Below, in pieces: positions 1 to 9,851 of a DNA stretch of 64,000 nt. The stretch is from Bacteroidetes bacterium ADurb.Bin145. GTDB taxonomy: Bacteria > Bacteroidota > Bacteroidia > Bacteroidales > VadinHA17. The position numbers and the translations under genes were made by a program. The DNA is taken from positions 1-64,000 of the forward strand of contig MWDJ01000002.1 in the NCBI GenBank assembly GCA_002070505.1, in the 5' to 3' direction. Within the stretch, counting starts at the first letter, position 1, and every line of letters starts with the position of its first letter. The notes beneath the pieces are model-generated. The model did not search any database. It was not told the DNA's origin and saw nothing but the letters and a program-made list of their open reading frames with translations.

Positions 1-57
1 GGAATTTATTTTGGTCCCGGTAAATATCCAATCCTACAGAATAAACAAAAAATCGAT

Positions 58-1140
58 TTAATAAGGATCAACTAAATAAATTGTAAGAAGAAGAGAAAGG
101 ACTATCGAAATTGAAAGCAGAGAAGGTATCAGTATCTTATTCCCAAGAGATCTGAAAAGGATTACAACTGATATCAGGACAATATTTACGAAAAGCATGA
201 CACATGTCGCTTTCAGGTGAGAGCCTGCTAACTTCAGAACCTTGTGGTGAATATGGTTATGATCCGCTTTAAATGGGGATTTCCCATGCAATATCCTGAC
301 GAATACAATCCTGAAGAAATCGAAAACCGGTACGATAAGGATTGCAAGGACAAGAGATGCAGCAATATCGGTGAAACCGAAGACTGAATTATCGTAATTA
401 AGTTCGAGGGATCTGATAAGAAATACTGCCAGAAGAAATCCGATGACCATTGATCCGGTATCTCCCAGAAATATTTTGTATTTCCGGCTGAACACGTTAT
501 ACCAGAAGAATGCTATCAGCGATCCTGTCAGAGAAAAGCAGATCACAGCATAAGATACCTGGTTGATGATTATAAACCATAAGCCAAAAGATACAGAAGC
601 TATAATACCTACGCCTGCGGCCAGTCCGTCTATACCATCTATAAAGTTAAGGCTGTTAATAAGCAGCATTGCCAGGATGATCGAGAGAATAGTGCTGACA
701 ACATAGCAGATTTCACCAGTTCCTAAAAAATCACAGTTCAGATTGACCCTTATACCTCCGAATATTACTAGTATTATGCAGGCCAGAAGTTGTCCGGCTG
801 CTTTTTTATAATAGACAAGGGAGATGATATCATCTTTCAGACCAATAAAGAACAGTACCAGCAGGCCTGCTATGAAATATTTCAATTCGACAGATTTTTC
901 CAGTCCTGTAAAGAGAACTGATGAAATAATGATTCCAGCGAATATCATTGTGCCGCCCAGTCGTGGTATAGGGACATTATGTGATGCCCGGATGCCCGGG
1001 ATATCATAAATATTTTTTATTCGCGCAATTTTGTGAACAGAGGGAATTCCGAAAAAGGTTATCATGAATGAGATGATGAATCCCGTCGTGATCATCAGCC
1101 AGGAAGGGAAATCAATCATTATTAATTTCGAATCAAACAT
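58..1140 (-). CDS. wecA: WecA/MraY-family undecaprenyl-phosphate sugar-1-phosphate transferase
   Basis: This polytopic inner-membrane enzyme should start glycan assembly by moving a HexNAc-1-phosphate from a UDP-sugar to undecaprenyl phosphate. The 360-residue protein shows the family signatures in order: an Asp pair at 103-104, NFIDGIDG at 165-172, FLGDTGS at 224-230 and a cytoplasmic HNHIHH motif at 294-299. The HIHH form is typical of the WecA branch rather than of MraY. About ten or eleven hydrophobic segments are visible. It is the last gene of the minus-strand polysaccharide operon, 74 nt after the ligase gene, and starts at an ATG. The sugar it uses cannot be read from the sequence, but the nearby UDP-GlcNAc epimerases suggest a GlcNAc-type substrate. 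Confidence 0.88.
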   Translation of the reverse strand: MFDSKLIMIDFPSWLMITTGFIISFMITFFGIPSVHKIARIKNIYDIPGIRASHNVPIPRLGGTMIFAGIIISSVLFTGLEKSVELKYFIAGLLVLFFIGLKDDIISLVYYKKAAGQLLACIILVIFGGIRVNLNCDFLGTGEICYVVSTILSIILAMLLINSLNFIDGIDGLAAGVGIIASVSFGLWFIIINQVSYAVICFSLTGSLIAFFWYNVFSRKYKIFLGDTGSMVIGFLLAVFLIRSLELNYDNSVFGFTDIAASLVLAILIVPVFDFFRIVFVRILHGKSPFKADHNHIHHKVLKLAGSHLKATCVMLFVNIVLISVVILFRSLGNKILIPSLLSISIVLSLLLTIYLVDPY

Positions 1141-1214
1141 TCACCAAATTTACTAACTATTTCAAAGATCTAAAAAAATTAGTAAAGGTCAGATTCACTA
1201 AATTATTTAGAGTA

Positions 1215-2495
1215 TTATAATAACGAATGATCAGGTGTAATATTATCTTCCGTCTCCGGGTTTTGGATTCCCAGAATGAAATAGAATAATAAGAAGAACA
1301 TTATGCCCCACTGACGGTTGAACATTGATTCGAACAAAAGGAAAAAAGAGATCATAAGAATGAATCCTGTCATCAGGTGAGGATATCTGAGTCGCTTTCT
1401 GAAAATAAGGGGAGCCAAAAGCATTAAGAGTAAAGACAAAGTACCGAAAACTCCAAATGTCATCTGTGCCTCGAGAAACTGGTTGTGGGCATTCATCTGT
1501 AAAAGAGCTTCTTCAAAGAATTTGTTTTCAATATATTTATCTAACATTTCGTCTTTAATAAGGTAATAACCTGCTCCTGTAACAGGTTTTTCCTTAATTA
1601 TCTGAATTGCCACATACCATTCTCTCGTACGCTGATCAAGATCTTTCCAGTCGATATTATCGTTTTTAAGCTTAACTTTCAGGGCATCAACTGATTCATA
1701 TACCCTGGCTATCTTATTAGCTGACAAAATGGTTGAAATTATTATAACACATGCACCAATAAAAAGGAAAAGTGGTTTCATCACCCCTCTTTTATACAAA
1801 CTACAAAGAAATGCCATAATTAATAGGACCCAGAAAATAATCGATGCCCTTGACGCAAGTAAAAACAAGAATATTGAAATGTAAATTGATACAGCAATTA
1901 TTAAACCTTTTTTAAATTTAATTATATCATATGCAAAAAAAAGTAGCAATAAAATCCATAGGATTTTCATTGACAGGTATGTCGGATGCTCAAGAACTGA
2001 AAGCCTTGAGGTGAGAAACCAGTAATCGTGAGTTACTGCATATTCGAAAAAAGATCCTTCAGGCGGCACTTGTCCTCTAACAATTAGGATAGCTTTGAAT
2101 ATCAATATTATAGTAACAACTAATATTCCCGCAATATAAGATCTCATCAGGTTTTGGATTTTTGCCCTGGAAAATGATACAAAAACTGGTAAACCAAGAA
2201 CAGGTACTAAAATGAACATTAGTTTATCCGTTAACATATTAAGCGGACCTCCCTGAATAACAATGCTTACAAAATGTATTATAAAATAGATCACTGGAGG
2301 CATAACAATCCATTTGTTTTCTAAAAGCCTCCATGCGTTTTTCCTGAAATCTCCCGCCCACATTAAAAGACCTGTTCCCAGAAACAGACCAAGTGGCCAT
2401 AATGACCATGATCTTGGGAATGACATGAGAAACATTGTTAAACCCAGTAACAGAAATCCTGAGTCAAGAATTTTATTAGACACCCTTGTATACAT
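1215..2495 (-). CDS. O-antigen ligase / polymerase family membrane protein
   Basis: This is an integral membrane protein of about 426 residues with roughly ten to twelve hydrophobic segments. A large soluble loop lies at about residues 265-345, followed by a segment containing NAHNQFLE. That layout, with a periplasmic loop before an H-x-x-F/Y-L-type motif, is the usual one for Wzy_C/WaaL proteins, which polymerise glycan units or ligate them to lipid A or another acceptor. The ATG at 2495 is preferred over the TTG at 2498 and overlaps the 3' end of the upstream glycosyltransferase by about 20 nt. A second, EpsG-like, candidate polymerase is encoded at 7530-8564, so this one may be the ligase. 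That division of labour is inferred. Confidence 0.72.
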   Translation of the reverse strand: MYTRVSNKILDSGFLLLGLTMFLMSFPRSWSLWPLGLFLGTGLLMWAGDFRKNAWRLLENKWIVMPPVIYFIIHFVSIVIQGGPLNMLTDKLMFILVPVLGLPVFVSFSRAKIQNLMRSYIAGILVVTIILIFKAILIVRGQVPPEGSFFEYAVTHDYWFLTSRLSVLEHPTYLSMKILWILLLLFFAYDIIKFKKGLIIAVSIYISIFLFLLASRASIIFWVLLIMAFLCSLYKRGVMKPLFLFIGACVIIISTILSANKIARVYESVDALKVKLKNDNIDWKDLDQRTREWYVAIQIIKEKPVTGAGYYLIKDEMLDKYIENKFFEEALLQMNAHNQFLEAQMTFGVFGTLSLLLMLLAPLIFRKRLRYPHLMTGFILMISFFLLFESMFNRQWGIMFFLLFYFILGIQNPETEDNITPDHSLL

Positions 2496-3630
2496 CAACT
2501 ATCTTCTTAAAGATAATATTGCTATCATATTTATTTTCTGCAAGATACCGTCCATTCGCTCCAAGCTTCTTACGAAAAGGGCTATCAGACGAAAGACGAA
2601 TAATTGCCTTAGTTAAGGCTTCAACATCTTTAACCGGGATAAGTAATCCGTTGAAATTATCAGTGATACTTTCCCTGGCTCCAGGAACATCAGTTGTAAC
2701 CACTGCAATTTCCATTGCCATAGCCTCGATAACTGATCTGGGAAATCCTTCACGGTATGTTGGTAAAACAAAAATATCTGTCATTGCCAGAAGTTCCCGG
2801 ACTTCAAAAATACCTCCGAGATAAATGATCCGATTTTCTATAAGGTAATTTTTCAACTGATCCGGCGATATACAGGATGGATTATTGAAGTCAAACCAGC
2901 CAGCAATTAAAAATTTATATTGCGGATTTGTTGCAGACAGAGCTCTAGCAGCCTCAAGAAATTCGTATAAACCTTTTTCTTTCAGTATTCTGCCAGTAAA
3001 TGTTATTATGATATCTCCCGGTGTATAGGATACATTTTGTTTAAACTTTTTAATTATATTATGATCGGCAAATGTCCGACTGAATTTCTTTAAATCAATT
3101 CCACTGCCTTCAATAAGGACCATCTTACCAGAAGTAAAAGCTAATTTCGATATAATCCTCATGTCCTCATTATTTTGTACAATGATACGGTTAGAGAAAT
3201 AAGCACTCAACTGGTATAATAAAACAATAACAGATCGGTAAAAAAAAGACGAAAATGATTTTCCGGTAAAGGCATAACCCAATCCGGTGATATGATTAAT
3301 AATTTTAACTTCCCTGTTAAATCCAAAAGCGAGGCTTGAGGTAATATTAGGCTGAAGGCGGAAAGAATGAACCAAAGTGAAACCATATTCTTTCTGATAT
3401 CCTCTTAATTGTTTCACTGCCTGGAATAAAAGAACGGGATTAAAAGTGTTCTTCTTTAATTCATATGCCACGACTTTAATCCCGGTTTGCTTAACCATTT
3501 CAAAATAATCATCTTTGGGAATTATACTTATTACGTTAAAATTATTTTGTTCAAGGTATTTTACCAGAGGAACTCTGAAATTCAGGAAGTCGAGTCCAAA
3601 ATTCTCTATCAATGCGATATTGGTTCTCAT
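2476..3630 (-). CDS. GT4-family glycosyltransferase
   Basis: This is a retaining GT-B fold glycosyltransferase of about 384 residues. The C-terminal nucleotide-binding half contains TFTGRILKEKGL and the ExFGxxxxE-like motif PTYREGFPRSVIEAMA followed by TTDVPGARE, which is the classic GT4 pattern. The N-terminal half (ALIENFGLDFLNFR...) resembles transferases that extend a GalNAc or FucNAc acceptor, such as the PglA/WbpT type. I prefer the ATG at 3630, because it forms an ATGA overlap with the stop of the upstream asparagine-synthetase gene and so suggests translational coupling. A more upstream start would add nine residues. The exact sugar and linkage cannot be assigned. Confidence 0.85.
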   Translation of the reverse strand: MRTNIALIENFGLDFLNFRVPLVKYLEQNNFNVISIIPKDDYFEMVKQTGIKVVAYELKKNTFNPVLLFQAVKQLRGYQKEYGFTLVHSFRLQPNITSSLAFGFNREVKIINHITGLGYAFTGKSFSSFFYRSVIVLLYQLSAYFSNRIIVQNNEDMRIISKLAFTSGKMVLIEGSGIDLKKFSRTFADHNIIKKFKQNVSYTPGDIIITFTGRILKEKGLYEFLEAARALSATNPQYKFLIAGWFDFNNPSCISPDQLKNYLIENRIIYLGGIFEVRELLAMTDIFVLPTYREGFPRSVIEAMAMEIAVVTTDVPGARESITDNFNGLLIPVKDVEALTKAIIRLSSDSPFRKKLGANGRYLAENKYDSNIIFKKIVDVYKGV

Positions 3631-5462
3631 CTGTTCAAATAGCATTTCCTGTGCCAAATTTCAAGTGCCATCATATACCATAACATCTTAGCTCTTTTTT
3701 CCGCCGGTACATGTGCTCTATTATCCAATAAATCCCTGATGAAGCTTTTTTTAACAAACTCGCTGCAGAATGTATTACCTGTTAAGTAGTCAGAAACCAA
3801 TTCGTGAAGGTCATTTTCAATCCATGTCTTTAAAGGTACTTCAAAACCTCTTTTAGGCTGCTTAGTAATTTCATCCGGGAGATATTTACCGGCAAGTTTT
3901 CGCAATATGAATTTTGTCGTTATTCCATTGATTTTCAAGTTATCTGATAATGAGGGGGCAAATTCAAGGATACTTTTACCGAGGAATGGGCAGCGACCCT
4001 CCAATGAATTAGCCATCGTGGCAATATCCATTTTCACGAGAAGATCATTTGGTAAAAGATATTGAAAATCAATGCACATAATTTTCTGCAATCCTGACAG
4101 ACCGGAAAGATTGACTTTATCAATGAACTTATTCAACTCTTCAAAAAGTATCTCGTTTGGTATAAATACATCCTCATAACCCTCAAATGTATCGACTGTT
4201 GAAGACAGGTAGCCCTCCAGTGGCGGTTTTCCTGCGAAATCAATCAGCCGGTATAAATAGTTATACCAATTTTGTTTATCTACAGGAAATGGCATTATCC
4301 CTGATAGAAACTTGTATAAATTTCGAGTTGGTCGTTTAGCAGCTAAAAAATCGTGCTGTCGGAAAGGAACATACCTTCTGTATCCTCCGAAGATTTCATC
4401 ACCGCCATCTCCGTTAAGTATGACAGTCAGATACTTTTTAGCTTCCCGGCTGACAAAGAAGGAAGGAATTGCTGAACTGTCGCCAAAGGGTTCCCCATAT
4501 TTTGGAAGAATGTTTTCAATCTCTGCTGCCAGGTTTTCGAACGAAATTTTTATCAGATGATGTCTGGTATTAAACTTCTCGGAAACAAGTTTTGCCAAAT
4601 GCGATTCATCATACAGACCATTAAAAGCTACTGTAAATGTCTTAAGATCATGGGCATATTTACTAGCAAAGGCTGTGACAAGCCCGCTGTCTATCCCACC
4701 ACTTAGAAAGACCCCTACCTCAAGGTCCGAACTTTGCAGCCTTAATGAAACACTCTTATCCAGATGATCTTCGAGACTCAGTAATGCATCTTGAAGGTTG
4801 CATATCGAAGGTTTCTTATACTGTTCCAATATTGACCACCATCGGTTATATGTCAGATTGAGATCATCTGCTTTAATTGAAAGACAGGTACCAGCCTCCA
4901 GTTCATTGATATCCTGGTAAGGAGTTGATGAACCCGTAAAAGCATAACGTAAGTACTGGCTAATGTTCCTGTGGTTGATCCCAAAAGTTTCAATAAGTTT
5001 CAAGGTATTCAGCTCACTGCTGAAAGCAAATTTCCTCCCTCTGCAAAAATAATATAAAGGTTTCTTGCCAGCCCTGTCCCTTCCGATAACCAGCTTTCTC
5101 TCTTTCATATTGAAAAAAGCAAATGCAAACATGCCATCAATCTCATTAAGTATGTCAATCCCATACTTCTCATATAAAAGTGCAAAAGTTTCAGTATCCG
5201 ACCGTGTTTTACACTCCAGATTATATTTCCTTCTTAATTCCTGATGGTTATAAATCTCTCCGTTTAAAACAAGGACGAGATCTCTCAATACGAAAGGTTG
5301 CTGACCGGTTTCCAGGTCTTGTATCTTTAAACGCGCATGGAGTAAATGAATATTGTCGTAAGAAAAAATTCCATGCTCATCTGGTCCACGATGATAAAGT
5401 GATGGCAGAACCTCGTAAAGCTTTGATTTTTCAATATTTATACCACCTAATATACCGCACAT
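3627..5462 (-). CDS. asnB: asparagine synthase (glutamine-hydrolysing), polysaccharide-locus type
   Basis: This is a class II glutamine amidotransferase with an asparagine-synthetase domain, 611 residues. The start is fixed by MCGILGG, because Cys2 is the Ntn nucleophile that must be exposed after Met removal. The ATG at 5462 lies one base after the upstream stop, while a GTG nine bases earlier would bury the cysteine. RGPDEHG and the glutaminase loop NGEIYNH follow. The ATP-pyrophosphatase loop SGGIDS is at about 254-259. AsnB-like enzymes are common in O-antigen and exopolysaccharide clusters, where they may amidate a uronic acid or simply make asparagine. Which of these applies here is not shown by the sequence. 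Confidence 0.9.
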   Translation of the reverse strand: MCGILGGINIEKSKLYEVLPSLYHRGPDEHGIFSYDNIHLLHARLKIQDLETGQQPFVLRDLVLVLNGEIYNHQELRRKYNLECKTRSDTETFALLYEKYGIDILNEIDGMFAFAFFNMKERKLVIGRDRAGKKPLYYFCRGRKFAFSSELNTLKLIETFGINHRNISQYLRYAFTGSSTPYQDINELEAGTCLSIKADDLNLTYNRWWSILEQYKKPSICNLQDALLSLEDHLDKSVSLRLQSSDLEVGVFLSGGIDSGLVTAFASKYAHDLKTFTVAFNGLYDESHLAKLVSEKFNTRHHLIKISFENLAAEIENILPKYGEPFGDSSAIPSFFVSREAKKYLTVILNGDGGDEIFGGYRRYVPFRQHDFLAAKRPTRNLYKFLSGIMPFPVDKQNWYNYLYRLIDFAGKPPLEGYLSSTVDTFEGYEDVFIPNEILFEELNKFIDKVNLSGLSGLQKIMCIDFQYLLPNDLLVKMDIATMANSLEGRCPFLGKSILEFAPSLSDNLKINGITTKFILRKLAGKYLPDEITKQPKRGFEVPLKTWIENDLHELVSDYLTGNTFCSEFVKKSFIRDLLDNRAHVPAEKRAKMLWYMMALEIWHRKCYLNR

Positions 5463-5463
5463 T

Positions 5464-6591
5464 TTAATCACGACTTAATCCAATAACATCCAGATATTTC
5501 AAATAATTTCTCTCCAGAGAATAATTCCTGACAAATTTCTCATACGCCGAGTTACCCATTTTTTTTGCCACCTCCCTGTTAGAAATAAAGTAACGTATTC
5601 GCTCCCTCCATTCGTCCGGATCAGAGGCCAGGAAACCATTTATCCCATCTTCTATAATCTCTGAATTAACTCCGACAGGACTTGCAATTACTGGTACCCG
5701 GCAAGCCATGTACTGTATTATCTTGAATCCACACTTTCCCCTTGACCATAAATCATCATCCAGCGGCATAATACCAACCGAGAATTTCTTAATTTCTGTT
5801 ATTTCTGTTTCCCGCTTCCAATCTATCCATTCAACATTTATACCTTCAAATTGATCCCTTAACCTTTTATCAAAACCAATCAGGTTAAGCTGAAAAGATT
5901 CCTTGTCAAAAGTTCTGAAGATGTCACAGAGAGGTAATAAATACCTGCTTGTTGATAGTGATCCTATCCATCCAATTATAAACTTATCTGATCCACTGCC
6001 GGAGACGACACTGTCGTATAACTTTGAACTTACTACTGTTGGTATCAGTGAAATGTTCTTATTATAGCTGATGAATTCATCATAGAGATATCTGTTCCCC
6101 ACTATTACTCCTTGTGCCAGTTGGACGACTCTGAAGATCTTTTTCCGCAGAAGAAACCTGATCAGCGGATTACTACTGTTTTGATATCTGACAAAAACTG
6201 CATCGTCGAAATCTAAAATCATCTTCTTGCCGGTAAGATTGATAAGGCTCTCAAACAGACCAGGCATATAAGGGAACAGTTCATATTCAACAACAATAAG
6301 GTCATAATGCCATGAGGTTATCATTATGAAAAACCTATTAATAAATCCTATAACAGTAAGAATAATGCTTTTCTTGCCAGTAGTGTAGAACCTGTGTACA
6401 TATTTTTCGTCAAACAATGGAGCAACTTTATAACTTAGCCCGCTCCGGCTAATTAATTCCAAATATTGATAAAATCTGTACCTTGAACTTGGTCCTGATT
6501 CAGAATATTTTGGAAGAAACAGAATTCTCATTTTTTTTGTTTTAACACTTCTAAAGGGCTTCTTTGAAATTGTGGATAACATAAGTCCCAT
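5464..6591 (-). CDS. GT4-like glycosyltransferase (GT-B fold)
   Basis: This protein of about 375 residues has a GT-B architecture. The N-terminal half contains the acceptor-side motif GPSSRYRFYQYLE, and LIVVEYELFPY and KMILDFDDAVF follow. The C-terminal half has FIIGWIGSLSTSRYL and a weak GT4 signature (KCGFKIIQYMACRVPVIASPVG). It resembles the glycosyltransferase family 1/4 proteins often found in Bacteroidota capsule loci. Two ATG starts are possible. The ATG at 6591 overlaps the upstream stop as TGATG, which favours coupling. The ATG at 6531 gives the more typical N terminus MRILFLPKYS. Function beyond sugar transfer is not assignable. Confidence 0.75.
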   Translation of the reverse strand: MGLMLSTISKKPFRSVKTKKMRILFLPKYSESGPSSRYRFYQYLELISRSGLSYKVAPLFDEKYVHRFYTTGKKSIILTVIGFINRFFIMITSWHYDLIVVEYELFPYMPGLFESLINLTGKKMILDFDDAVFVRYQNSSNPLIRFLLRKKIFRVVQLAQGVIVGNRYLYDEFISYNKNISLIPTVVSSKLYDSVVSGSGSDKFIIGWIGSLSTSRYLLPLCDIFRTFDKESFQLNLIGFDKRLRDQFEGINVEWIDWKRETEITEIKKFSVGIMPLDDDLWSRGKCGFKIIQYMACRVPVIASPVGVNSEIIEDGINGFLASDPDEWRERIRYFISNREVAKKMGNSAYEKFVRNYSLERNYLKYLDVIGLSRD

Positions 6592-7517
6592 CAATTCTTA
6601 TCTCTCCGCTTAATAAGCCATGAATAGAATAATTTGTAACTCTGTATAATGGCGGCACAATCTTTCCATCTGAGCCGGATTGCTGATCCTATTAATCTGA
6701 TCAGTGGTTCCGGTATTAGTGAAAAAAATAAAACCAGCGTCGGATTCAACTCTTTTCGGTATTTTTCACAGAACAAGACTCTGCTTTGAAGGCTATAAAA
6801 TAACCTTTTAGCCGGTATCTTCTCTGAGGTTCCACCTCCCGCATGGAAAACTTTATAATCAGCATTGAAGAAAATCTTACCACCGTAGTCTGTAATTCTT
6901 TTCGAAAGGTCCAGGTCCTCGAGATAAAGGAAAAACCTTTCATCAAAGAAACCTGTAAGCGAAAGTGTTCTGAACCTTACCAAATAGAAAGCACCTGAAA
7001 CATGATCTACAAATCTTGAATCATTATGGTCCCAATTTTTCATTATCATCCCTGGCTTAAAGATATGCGGCATTATCTTGGAAAGACCTAGCATATCATT
7101 TATCAGCCGGCCGGTGTGAGGGAATCTGGAACAGGTAGCTAAAATTGTATTGTCTTTTCTGATATTTTGAATGCCAAGCACGTGAATATCAGGTTTCTGT
7201 TCAATGAATCTTATGGCATTTTCAAGAGTACTCTTACCGAGGGCTGTATCAGGATTGAGAAAAAGGACATACTCGGCATTAACCAGAGAAAGTGCCTGGT
7301 TACACGCTTTTCCGAAACCCGAATTTTCATTATTTTGTATGTAAACCAATCTTGTATCGTCAAATATAATCCTTAGTCGCATGAATGATCCGTCTGATGA
7401 ATTATTGTCAACAACATAACATAAAAAGTCACTAAAAGATGACGACAGCAGTGACCTGATGCATTCAACAATCAGACTTCCTGAATTCCAGTTTACAATT
7501 ACAACAGCGAGTTTCAT
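6591..7517 (-). CDS. GT2-family glycosyltransferase (rhamnosyltransferase-like)
   Basis: This is an inverting GT-A fold transferase of 308 residues. VVIVNWNSGSLIVECIRSL is at the N terminus, VDNNSSDGS marks the nucleotide-binding region, and FLNPDTAL carries the DxD-type motif. FDERFFLYLEDLDLSKR is the characteristic catalytic ED region of the WbbL/RfbF-like subgroup. There are no clear membrane spans apart from hydrophobic stretches near residues 250-280. The gene starts at an ATG 12 nt after the EpsG-like polymerase gene, and its stop overlaps the next gene. Substrate is unknown; rhamnose or a related deoxysugar is typical for the subgroup, but no dTDP-rhamnose genes occur in this window. 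Confidence 0.86.
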   Translation of the reverse strand: MKLAVVIVNWNSGSLIVECIRSLLSSSFSDFLCYVVDNNSSDGSFMRLRIIFDDTRLVYIQNNENSGFGKACNQALSLVNAEYVLFLNPDTALGKSTLENAIRFIEQKPDIHVLGIQNIRKDNTILATCSRFPHTGRLINDMLGLSKIMPHIFKPGMIMKNWDHNDSRFVDHVSGAFYLVRFRTLSLTGFFDERFFLYLEDLDLSKRITDYGGKIFFNADYKVFHAGGGTSEKIPAKRLFYSLQSRVLFCEKYRKELNPTLVLFFSLIPEPLIRLIGSAIRLRWKDCAAIIQSYKLFYSWLIKRRDKN

Positions 7518-7529
7518 ATGTTGGATTAC

Positions 7530-8564
7530 TCAGAATGCTATAATACGTTCATATAATAAAGTAAGGCACAAAAAACCTAATGCGATAAATGACAGGATCA
7601 GCTTACCAATCGTCCTGTTTTTTATCAGATAAAGGATATATGGTATCAGTACAATTTCAACTATTCCTAAAAGCTCGCTCACCCTAAATGCCAGGGTCGG
7701 GATATCAGAAAATACAATAAAAGATAAACTTGATAAAATGTATATTTTAATTATTACAACTGCGTATCTCGATTTCTCAGCCAGATACTCCCACTTCCAT
7801 AGAAGAATATAACAGAATATTATTCTTGAAAATGAAAGCAGATTGATAAGATCTATCTGTTCACTAGCAGCAAGCTGAAGGTAGGTTTGATATTTGACCT
7901 GTATCTGTTCAAAGTGTATATGAGATAAGAAACCTGAAAGGTTGATGTTTAATGCCCATATGATAAATCCCAAAGGGATCAGGAAGAAGTAAATAATTTG
8001 AATCCTGTTTCCATTCAGGAATATCAGAGGAAGGATTATAAGTGCTGAATAATGAAATAAAACTGCAAGAAAAGCAAAAATGAAAAACCTGAACTTATTT
8101 CTGTCAGGTAGTGCGGTTATACTCATAAGTACGAATGCTGATGAAACTCCTGCTCTGATCTGGGTAACATCATGAAGTATAAAAAAATATGAAAAATAAA
8201 TAAGCAAAGAAGGAAATAAAAACTCTGTCAATTGTGATAGCGCTTTATATTTGACAGTAACTCCCATAACTGCATACAGAAGAAAGAGCAAAAAGGGCGT
8301 GCCGGAAAACAGATCAACAAATCTGGCAAGCAGATAATATGATATTTCGTGTTTCAAAATACCTGCAACAGCCTCGTTGTACATTGCAACATGATTGCCG
8401 TAATCAACGCTGTAATTATGGCTTAACACAGCCAATATAATTAGAACGAAAACAATTAATTGTTTTATGAGGATCTCCTGCCTGAACTTAAGGAAAAGAG
8501 TAAGACTCAAAATAAAAAAAATCAAATAGAAGACAACCAGCAAAATAAAAACCTGAGTTGCCAT
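7530..8564 (-). CDS. EpsG/Wzy-like polysaccharide polymerase
   Basis: This is a membrane protein of about 344 residues with ten or more hydrophobic segments, including VFVLIILAVLSHNYSVDYGNHVAMYNEA near the N terminus. The short polar D-Y-x-x-Y/H region after the second or third span and the overall topology match the EpsG family of exopolysaccharide polymerases. It lies directly downstream of the Wzx flippase, the usual neighbour of Wzy. The ATG at 8564 is separated from the flippase stop by one base; an alternative upstream start would overlap the flippase gene by about 60 nt and adds an odd hydrophobic leader. The segment is visibly AT-rich compared with the epimerase genes, as is common for polymerase genes in variable glycan loci. 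Confidence 0.72.
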   Translation of the reverse strand: MATQVFILLVVFYLIFFILSLTLFLKFRQEILIKQLIVFVLIILAVLSHNYSVDYGNHVAMYNEAVAGILKHEISYYLLARFVDLFSGTPFLLFLLYAVMGVTVKYKALSQLTEFLFPSLLIYFSYFFILHDVTQIRAGVSSAFVLMSITALPDRNKFRFFIFAFLAVLFHYSALIILPLIFLNGNRIQIIYFFLIPLGFIIWALNINLSGFLSHIHFEQIQVKYQTYLQLAASEQIDLINLLSFSRIIFCYILLWKWEYLAEKSRYAVVIIKIYILSSLSFIVFSDIPTLAFRVSELLGIVEIVLIPYILYLIKNRTIGKLILSFIALGFLCLTLLYERIIAF

Positions 8565-8565
8565 A

Positions 8566-9816
8566 TTAGCAAATCCTCCGTTTATTACAAAAATAATAAG
8601 CCGCCATAACAACAAAAACTTCAACTCCCACTATTGTCCATGCGAAAAAAACTATCGATATAAGTTTTGTCATCAGCAGTAAAAGGACTAGAAGTGAATA
8701 GACTATTAAGGATAATACCCTTGTTTTAGCGAAATCTGAATAATATTCAAACGGGATTAATCTCAGATCAGTATAAAACAATCCAATTGTTACAGGAATT
8801 ACTGACAGGATCAATACCCTTAATGCAGTCACTATATTTTCATCACTATAACCAGTCATTAAAGTTACCATAAGGGGAGCCATAATGATTATGAGTGCTG
8901 CTATTACAATACTAAGGAAGGATACGATCAAGGTGATTTTATTTATGTACCTTATATTCTTTTTCCTTGAAATTTCCGGGAATAGTGCCTGCCCAAGAAC
9001 ATAGAAAGGAACCTTCGCTAAACTAACTAGCCTCTCAGCTATATCATACTGTGCAACCTCTCTGACTCCTGCTAAAGCTCCTATAATGATTTTATTTGCG
9101 TTCACATATATCTGAGAAGAAATGTTGGATATGAAAACCGGAAAATTCTCTCTTGCTTTCCCGATCAAAAATGATACTGGTGCCAGTATAAAATTATTCC
9201 GATGGGTTACAAAGACTATATAAAGTCCCGCAAGTGCCCCTAATAGTGTTCCTGAACCCAAAAACAAGGGTACAAGAAAATAATCTGATTGTTCTTTTAT
9301 GAAGATGAAAAGGAAAGAGGCTGAAGCTATCCTTACAATAATATTGATGACTGTTATATACTTCATTCTTTCTATTCCCTGGAAATACCATACCGGGAAC
9401 AATGCTTCACTTAAGCATGCAAGCATCGAGAAATAGAATAAAGCCGGATGATCTTTGAACATTTTCAGGGTAAATATGAGAAGGGAAAGCAGAATTGAAG
9501 AAATAACGAAGAATAAAATTTTTATTGCCAGGACATAAGAAATTATTTCTGATCTTTTTATTTGGTTGTCCCTGTTAACTGATATATCACGGGTAGCAGT
9601 AACATTAAAACCATAATTTACAATTATAGAAAAATATAATGCCACTGTCTGGGCAAATACCACCAGACCATAGTTTTCTTTTCCCAATATTCTGTATAGA
9701 TAGGGTATGAGGATAATAAAGATGATCAGATTCGTTAGCTGAAGAATGCCCAGAAATGAAAAATTAACAAGAACAACCTTGTTTTCGACTAAAACATTTT
9801 GAATTCTTTTGATCAT
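8566..9816 (-). CDS. wzx: Wzx-type oligosaccharide flippase (MOP superfamily)
   Basis: This is a 416-residue protein with about twelve hydrophobic segments throughout and few long soluble loops. The N-terminal region (ILQLTNLIIFIILIPYLYRILG) followed by GLVVFAQTVALY matches the polysaccharide biosynthesis C/flippase family. It would move undecaprenyl-linked repeat units across the inner membrane. It starts at an ATG and ends one base before the polymerase gene. The gene is AT-rich relative to its upstream neighbours, which fits the mosaic, transferred character of such loci. The assignment to Wzx rather than another MOP exporter rests on context. Confidence 0.85.
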   Translation of the reverse strand: MIKRIQNVLVENKVVLVNFSFLGILQLTNLIIFIILIPYLYRILGKENYGLVVFAQTVALYFSIIVNYGFNVTATRDISVNRDNQIKRSEIISYVLAIKILFFVISSILLSLLIFTLKMFKDHPALFYFSMLACLSEALFPVWYFQGIERMKYITVINIIVRIASASFLFIFIKEQSDYFLVPLFLGSGTLLGALAGLYIVFVTHRNNFILAPVSFLIGKARENFPVFISNISSQIYVNANKIIIGALAGVREVAQYDIAERLVSLAKVPFYVLGQALFPEISRKKNIRYINKITLIVSFLSIVIAALIIIMAPLMVTLMTGYSDENIVTALRVLILSVIPVTIGLFYTDLRLIPFEYYSDFAKTRVLSLIVYSLLVLLLLMTKLISIVFFAWTIVGVEVFVVMAAYYFCNKRRIC

Positions 9817-9851
9817 TTCAGGTAAATCGAAATACAGCTACTTGCAGCCCT

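Noticed and set aside
1..57. A further gene downstream of wecA at the window edge
   Set aside because: The stretch is too short and has no start codon or family motif on either strand.
3627..5462. Frame on the opposite strand within asnB
   Set aside because: Such frames follow codon bias of the real gene and show no protein-like features.
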